A DNA stretch of 64,000 nt from Flavobacterium soyae (GTDB taxonomy: Bacteria > Bacteroidota > Bacteroidia > Flavobacteriales > Flavobacteriaceae). Made by a program: the position numbers and the translations under genes. Shown here piece after piece: positions 61,001-64,000 of this stretch (within the stretch, counting starts at the first letter, position 1; every line of letters begins with the position of its first letter). A model generated the notes under the pieces. That model did not search any database, was not told the origin of the DNA, and saw nothing but the letters and a program-made list of their open reading frames with translations. The stretch lies in contig NZ_JAJQXA010000001.1 of NCBI RefSeq assembly GCF_021245985.1, positions 434,001 to 498,000 on the forward strand, given 5' to 3'.

Positions 61001-61423
61001 TTTATCTAATTGCTGGCGTGTAACAACTTTTTCAAAAAGTGCTTCCGGGTACGTAACAATTATGGCTGGTTTTTTTCGGGAATTTATTCGGTTTAAAACC
61101 TCAGCACGAAGTAAAACATTAGCATTATCTGTTTCATCAACCTGATACGGACGACGAAATGAAGCGGGATAAAACAAAACATCCTGCTCGCCAATCATTT
61201 GTTCCAGATCGTTTAGGTAATACGCCGCTTCTTCTTTGTTGTCTAAAACAATCAAAAAAGGCAGTTCTGTTTTCTTAAAAACAGAGCGTATTACAAAGGA
61301 AACTGCAGATCCAAGCAATCCGTTAAGGTGCATTTTTATCTGATTTCCTTCCAGTAAATTGGCAGCAATTTGCTCTGCTTTTGGCAAATTGTCGTATATC
61401 GTATATAAGGCGTTTTTACTCAA
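58058..61423 (-). CDS. mfd: Transcription-repair coupling factor
   Basis: Removes RNA polymerase stalled at DNA damage and recruits UvrA. It has 1,121 residues, the normal size. The N-terminal UvrB-homology region includes FYPASFRRPYQVDETDNANV. The RNA-polymerase-interaction domain follows LTALSVGDYVTHIDHGIGKF. The helicase core has Walker A in CGDVGFGKTEVAIRAAF (about residue 587), DEEQ at about 690, TLTATPIPRTLQFSLMAARD, and QMRGRVGRSNKKAFCYF (motif VI). The C-terminal TRCF domain closes it. Its start codon overlaps the end of the upstream lipoprotein gene by eight bases, so both are translated from one message. Confidence 0.97.
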   Translation of the reverse strand: MSKNALYTIYDNLPKAEQIAANLLEGNQIKMHLNGLLGSAVSFVIRSVFKKTELPFLIVLDNKEEAAYYLNDLEQMIGEQDVLFYPASFRRPYQVDETDNANVLLRAEVLNRINSRKKPAIIVTYPEALFEKVVTRQQLDKNTLKVALNDKISIDFINEVLFEYEFKRVDFITEPGEFSVRGGIVDVFSFSNDHPYRIEFFGNEVDSIRSFDVETQLSVETHKKITIIPNVENKIFQENRESFLDYIAEKTILFIQNTDGLFSQLDKQFTRAEEAFEKLSKEIKHAKPEQLFLNQSSFIKRALDFSIVELASKPIFKTTKKYEFHIQPQPSFNKQFDLLLNNLSDNHFNGYKNYLFCSNETQAKRFHDIFESLDEANSENIRKQYNTIVLPLYQGFIDEENQITAYTDHQIFERYHKFNIKNGYSKKQNITLKELTALSVGDYVTHIDHGIGKFGGLQKIQVEGKTQEAIKLVYADNDIVYVSIHSLHKISKYNGKDGTPPKIYKLGSNAWKILKQKTKARVKHIAFNLIQLYAKRRLEKGFQFAPDSYLQNELESSFIYEDTPDQTKSTQEVKADMESDRPMDRLVCGDVGFGKTEVAIRAAFKAVDNSKQVAVLVPTTILAYQHYRTFTERLKDMPVTIGYLNRFRTAKQKTQTLKDLAEGKLDIVIGTHQLVNKNVVFKDLGLLIVDEEQKFGVNVKDKLKTIAANVDTLTLTATPIPRTLQFSLMAARDLSVITTPPPNRYPIETNVVGFNEEIIRDAISYEIQRNGQVFFINNRIENIKEVAGMIQRLVPNARVGIGHGQMDGAKLEELMLGFMNGDFDVLVATTIIESGLDVPNANTIFINNANNFGLSDLHQMRGRVGRSNKKAFCYFICPPYSSMTEDARKRIQALEQFSELGSGFNIAMKDLEIRGAGDLLGGEQSGFINEIGFDTYQKIMNEAIEELKENEFKDLYPEENNIDTKEYVKDIQIDADFELLFPDEYINNVSERLVLYNELGAIKDEAGLQEFERKLIDRFGPLPKQATALLNSIRIKWIATKVGIEKLVLKQGKMIGYFVSDQQSDYYHSSKFRNVLNFVQKQSALCKMKEKQTVNGLRLLLTFENVKSIKRALELMELFEE

Positions 61424-62024
61424 CTCTTGGTAAATTTGGATCTAGTGGAGGCGCAGAATTCGGGATTGCGCGGGTTGTATCTAACATTCTAAGGAAATCA
61501 GCTTCTCCTTCTTCTTTTGGAATTTTGGCTTTCTCGACAATTTTGTCCATTTGTCTTTCTAACGAAACCAGTTCTTTGTTTATTTCGCCAATTAAAAAAG
61601 CAACTTTATCGTCTGGAATTTGATTCAAATGAATAAATAAGTCCATCATTTTGATTTTGGTAATCAAAATTGCAATTCGGCTTTTTATTTGCGGCTGATT
61701 AAATTGTGATGGAATATTATTGTTTAAAGCCATCGCTTTTTTAGAAATCGCTGTTGATTTTTTTTGAAAAGCACCAATCGTTTTTCTTGGTTTGTCTCCT
61801 ATTTCTTTTAAGAATTCACGCCATTCTGTCCAGTTTCTAAAATTTTCTTCGGAAACTTCGTTGATTGGTTCATCTATAAAAATCCAGGCTTTATTGATAT
61901 TATTAAAGATTTTTTCTTTCTTCTTAGCTTCTTTTGCATTTTCAGCAAGACGTCTTTCATTCTCATTTTGACATGATTGAAGTGCAAAAATCAAGAGTAA
62001 AAACAACGCTATTTTATATTTCAT
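61416..62024 (-). CDS. Hypothetical lipoprotein upstream of mfd
   Basis: The 202-residue protein has a lipoprotein signal (MKYKIALFLLLIFALQSCQN, cysteine at 18). The mature protein is helical and highly charged (NAKEAKKKEKIFNNINKAW), with a C-terminal Pro-rich tail. I recognise no domain. It is the first gene of an mfd transcript and overlaps mfd by eight bases. The overlap points to coupled expression rather than a shared pathway. Confidence 0.8.
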   Translation of the reverse strand: MKYKIALFLLLIFALQSCQNENERRLAENAKEAKKKEKIFNNINKAWIFIDEPINEVSEENFRNWTEWREFLKEIGDKPRKTIGAFQKKSTAISKKAMALNNNIPSQFNQPQIKSRIAILITKIKMMDLFIHLNQIPDDKVAFLIGEINKELVSLERQMDKIVEKAKIPKEEGEADFLRMLDTTRAIPNSAPPLDPNLPRVE

Positions 62025-62113
62025 TTGATAAAATGTTTGAGTGCAAAGTTACGAAGTAAATTTACAATTACGAATTGTGTTTTTTGCTAAAGATTCTATA
62101 AATCAAGGTTATT

Positions 62114-62203
62114 TTTTTGCCACAGATTTCACGGATTAAAATGATTTTTTTAATTAAGTTTTGAGAAAATAATCCGTTAAATCTGTGAAATCTGTGGCAA
62201 AAA
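62114..62203. repeat. TTTGCCACAGATTTCACGG inverted repeat
   Basis: The left arm 62114-62138 and the right arm 62170-62203 are inverted copies, the right one with a partial duplication of AAATCTGTG. It is the same family as 7003-7077 and 24966-25038. The 313-base gap around it holds no ORF; the promoter of the next gene lies at its right end. Confidence 0.75.
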
Positions 62204-62310
62204 CTCCTTTTGCATAAAGTTTTGAATAGTGAATAATCTAAAAAACAATCTTTATCATTGTTAATTTTATAATTTAATGTTTGAAAAAACGTTGATATTT
62301 ACGAAAACGT

Positions 62311-62318
62311 TATATTTG
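62311..62318 (+). promoter_or_regulatory. -7 element TATATTTG of the threonine dehydrogenase-type gene
   Basis: Matches TAnnTTTG and lies 19 bases before the ATG. TTG at 62292-62294 is 16 bases upstream, a little short for a -33. Confidence 0.55.
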
Positions 62319-62337
62319 CAACACTAAATCTAAATAA

Positions 62338-63276
62338 ATGAATCCAAAAATATTAATCATTGGCGCCTGCGGTCAGATTGGAACTGAACTGACCCAAAAA
62401 CTGCGTAAATTATACGGAACTGAAAATGTGATCGCTTCTGATATTCGAAAATTAAATACTGACGTTGTTAATTCAGGCCCTTTTGAAGTGGTTAATGCTT
62501 TAGATTTTAATCAAATTGAACATTTGGTAGAAGTGCATAAAATTACTGATGTTTATTTGATGGCTGCGCTTTTGTCTGCAACAGCAGAAAAGAATCCTGC
62601 TTTTGCATGGGATTTGAATATGAATTCGCTTTTTCATGTTTTGAATTTGGCAAAAGCCAAAAAAATTCAGAAGATTTTCTGGCCTTCGAGTATTGCTGTT
62701 TTTGGGCCTACAACTCCAAAAGAAAATACGCCGCAATATACTATTATGGAACCTTCTACAGTTTACGGAATTAGTAAACAAGCGGGAGAAAGATGGTGCG
62801 AATATTACCATAATATTTATGGTGTTGATGTTCGCAGTATTCGTTATCCGGGTTTAATAAGCTGGTCTACTCCTCCGGGCGGAGGAACTACGGATTATGC
62901 AGTTGATATTTTTTATAAGGCTATTGCCGATAAAAAATATGAATGCTTTTTATCATCTGAAACCAAAATGCCTATGATGTACATGGATGATGCGATCGAT
63001 GCTACAATTAATATTATGAAAGCTCCGGCTGAACAAATTAAAATACATTCTTCATATAATTTAGCAGCTATGAGTTTTACTCCTACTGAAATTGCTGCCG
63101 AAATCAAAAAACATATTCCAGAATTTGAAATTACGTATAATCCTGATTTCCGTCAGAAAATTGCTGACAGCTGGCCGGCAAGTATTGATGATGCTGAAGC
63201 AAGAAAGGATTGGAACTGGAATCATAAATTTGATTTGGAATCGATGACTAAAGATATGATTGAGCATTTGAGCTAA
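62338..63276 (+). CDS. NAD-dependent epimerase/dehydratase-family protein, L-threonine 3-dehydrogenase type
   Basis: Short-chain (extended SDR) enzyme that probably oxidises L-threonine to 2-amino-3-ketobutyrate with NAD. It has 312 residues. The Rossmann motif is ILIIGACGQIGTELTQKL (Gly-x-x-Gly-x-x-Gly variant GACGQIG). The catalytic region has WPSSIAVFGP and the YxxxK pair in TVYGISKQAGERW. The segment RSIRYPGLISWSTPPGGGTT followed by DYAVDIFYKA is typical of the SDR-type threonine dehydrogenases, distinct from zinc-dependent Tdh. UDP-sugar epimerase is a less likely reading. Single gene with its own promoter. Confidence 0.88.
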   Translation: MNPKILIIGACGQIGTELTQKLRKLYGTENVIASDIRKLNTDVVNSGPFEVVNALDFNQIEHLVEVHKITDVYLMAALLSATAEKNPAFAWDLNMNSLFHVLNLAKAKKIQKIFWPSSIAVFGPTTPKENTPQYTIMEPSTVYGISKQAGERWCEYYHNIYGVDVRSIRYPGLISWSTPPGGGTTDYAVDIFYKAIADKKYECFLSSETKMPMMYMDDAIDATINIMKAPAEQIKIHSSYNLAAMSFTPTEIAAEIKKHIPEFEITYNPDFRQKIADSWPASIDDAEARKDWNWNHKFDLESMTKDMIEHLS

Positions 63277-63364
63277 ACTTCAAAAGAAAAAAGATAAGTC
63301 TCGTTTAATTTTCAGAAATGAATTTTAAGCGAGATTTTTTTTATTAACTATTTCATTTTGCATA

Positions 63365-63393
63365 TTGCTTTAAAACTTATTTTCTTACATTTG
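63365..63393 (+). promoter_or_regulatory. Promoter of the DUF418 gene
   Basis: TTG at 63365-63367, 18 bases, TACATTTG at 63386-63393. The ATG lies 60 bases downstream. Confidence 0.55.
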
Positions 63394-63453
63394 ATTTGCT
63401 TTTAACTGCTATTTAAACCAAAAACGATTTATAACCAGAAAAATGTCTACTCT

Positions 63454-64000
63454 ATGACAAATTCACTTCTGCCCATTCAGGAAGATAAAAGGACAGCTAT
63501 TGTTGATCTTTTAAGAGGCTGGGCTTTATTGGGAGTTGCAATAGGAAATTATGTTGATTTCCGTTACATCGGATTAGAACGTTTTATTTTGAAAAAAGGT
63601 GTTTTTTCTGAGATTATCGGTTATTTTAATTTATACTTTTTTTCTGCTAAATCCTGGACTTTATTAAGCATTTTATTTGGGTACGGATTTGCAGTTCTTA
63701 TTAATAATGTAGCTGATAAAGGCAAAAATCCTGTTTCATTTTTTTGTTGGAGAATGTTTATCCTGTTCATTTTTGCTTTTATAAATTCTGCTTTTTGGCT
63801 AGGCGATATCTTAAAAGATTATGCCTTTTTAGGATTGCTGCTTTTGTTTTTTTACAGAAGTTCTCCAAAAACAATTTTAATAACGTCTGGAATACTTCTT
63901 TTATCTGTTCCGTTTATTAGTGCTTATATTAATTCGATAAAACAAACATTACCAAATGTACAGTCTACTGCTAAATATTTAAAATTATTTTACTCTGATA
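63454..64000 (+). CDS. DUF418-type membrane protein, N-terminal part, cut by window edge
   Basis: The frame is open from ATG 63454 to the end of the window, 182 codons. The start LPIQEDKRTAIVDLLRGWAL, followed by LGVAIGNY, is the D-x-LRG-x-A-hG-hh-h-N motif of DUF418/YeiB proteins. Several helices follow (SWTLLSILFGYGFAVLI, with the conserved LFGxGF). Full members have about 380-400 residues and 8-10 helices. Function is poorly defined. The start is supported by the promoter 60 bases upstream. Confidence 0.85.
   Translation, partial: MTNSLLPIQEDKRTAIVDLLRGWALLGVAIGNYVDFRYIGLERFILKKGVFSEIIGYFNLYFFSAKSWTLLSILFGYGFAVLINNVADKGKNPVSFFCWRMFILFIFAFINSAFWLGDILKDYAFLGLLLLFFYRSSPKTILITSGILLLSVPFISAYINSIKQTLPNVQSTAKYLKLFYSD

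Noticed and set aside
1..64000. tRNA or rRNA genes, prophage, integrated element
   Set aside because: I looked for clover-leaf sequences, conserved rRNA segments, integrases and transposases and saw none; gene content is largely core metabolism.

Overview
The window looks like chromosomal DNA of a Flavobacterium-type member of the Bacteroidota. The DNA is AT-rich. Promoters have the Bacteroidota -7 element TAnnTTTG, several with a -33 TTTG or TTG about 20 bases upstream. There are TonB-dependent receptors with an N-terminal carboxypeptidase-like domain, a secreted lyase with a type IX secretion (T9SS) tail, a short NuoG, and many AT-rich palindromic intergenic repeats. I see no rRNA, tRNA, phage, insertion sequence or CRISPR array. 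All gene products were named from the sequence alone, without a database search.

Layout. 1-5.1 kb (minus): a TetR-controlled RND efflux operon (tetR, tolC-like, membrane fusion protein, and a permease that runs off the left edge). 5.2-7.0 kb: a YceI-family lipid-binding protein and a polyprenyl diphosphate synthase. One inverted motif, GGAAACT-N14-AGTTTCC, occurs once at the tetR promoter and twice at the yceI promoter. 7.2-14.2 kb: a probable trehalose locus (TonB receptor, MFS transporter, fungal-type neutral trehalase with an EF-hand loop, divergent LacI regulator with paired operators). 14.3-15.8 kb: three uncharacterised small proteins. 15.9-20.0 kb: sucA-sucB of the TCA cycle. 20.2-26.2 kb: an iron-siderophore block (TonB receptor, DUF3325-like and DUF3649-like membrane proteins, two PepSY membrane proteins). 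26.3-30.2 kb: a MORN-like protein, a TlpA-like thioredoxin, aspS and a cold-shock protein.

30.4-44.2 kb holds the complete 14-gene nuo operon (A to N) for respiratory complex I. Its larger gaps carry different palindromic repeats, and a likely Flavo-1 RNA lies between nuoH and nuoI. 44.4-48.4 kb: a Bax inhibitor-1 family protein and a secreted pectate-lyase-like protein preceded by three operator-like palindromes. 48.4-55.5 kb: an antiquitin-type aldehyde dehydrogenase, a class II cyclic-nucleotide phosphodiesterase-like protein, a convergent toxin-antitoxin-like pair, 3-hydroxyanthranilate dioxygenase, an exported nuclease-family protein, an LD-carboxypeptidase and YraN. 55.6-64.0 kb: an ACT-like protein of unknown role, a decayed ECF sigma gene, a lipoprotein, mfd with an overlapping upstream lipoprotein gene, an L-threonine dehydrogenase-type protein and the start of a DUF418 membrane protein.

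Most of the window is core metabolism. The less ordinary signals are the shared TetR-type operator, the convergent toxin-antitoxin pair with a 50-bp dyad upstream of the antitoxin, the operator triplet before the pectate lyase, the internally deleted sigma factor, and structured elements inside the nuo operon.
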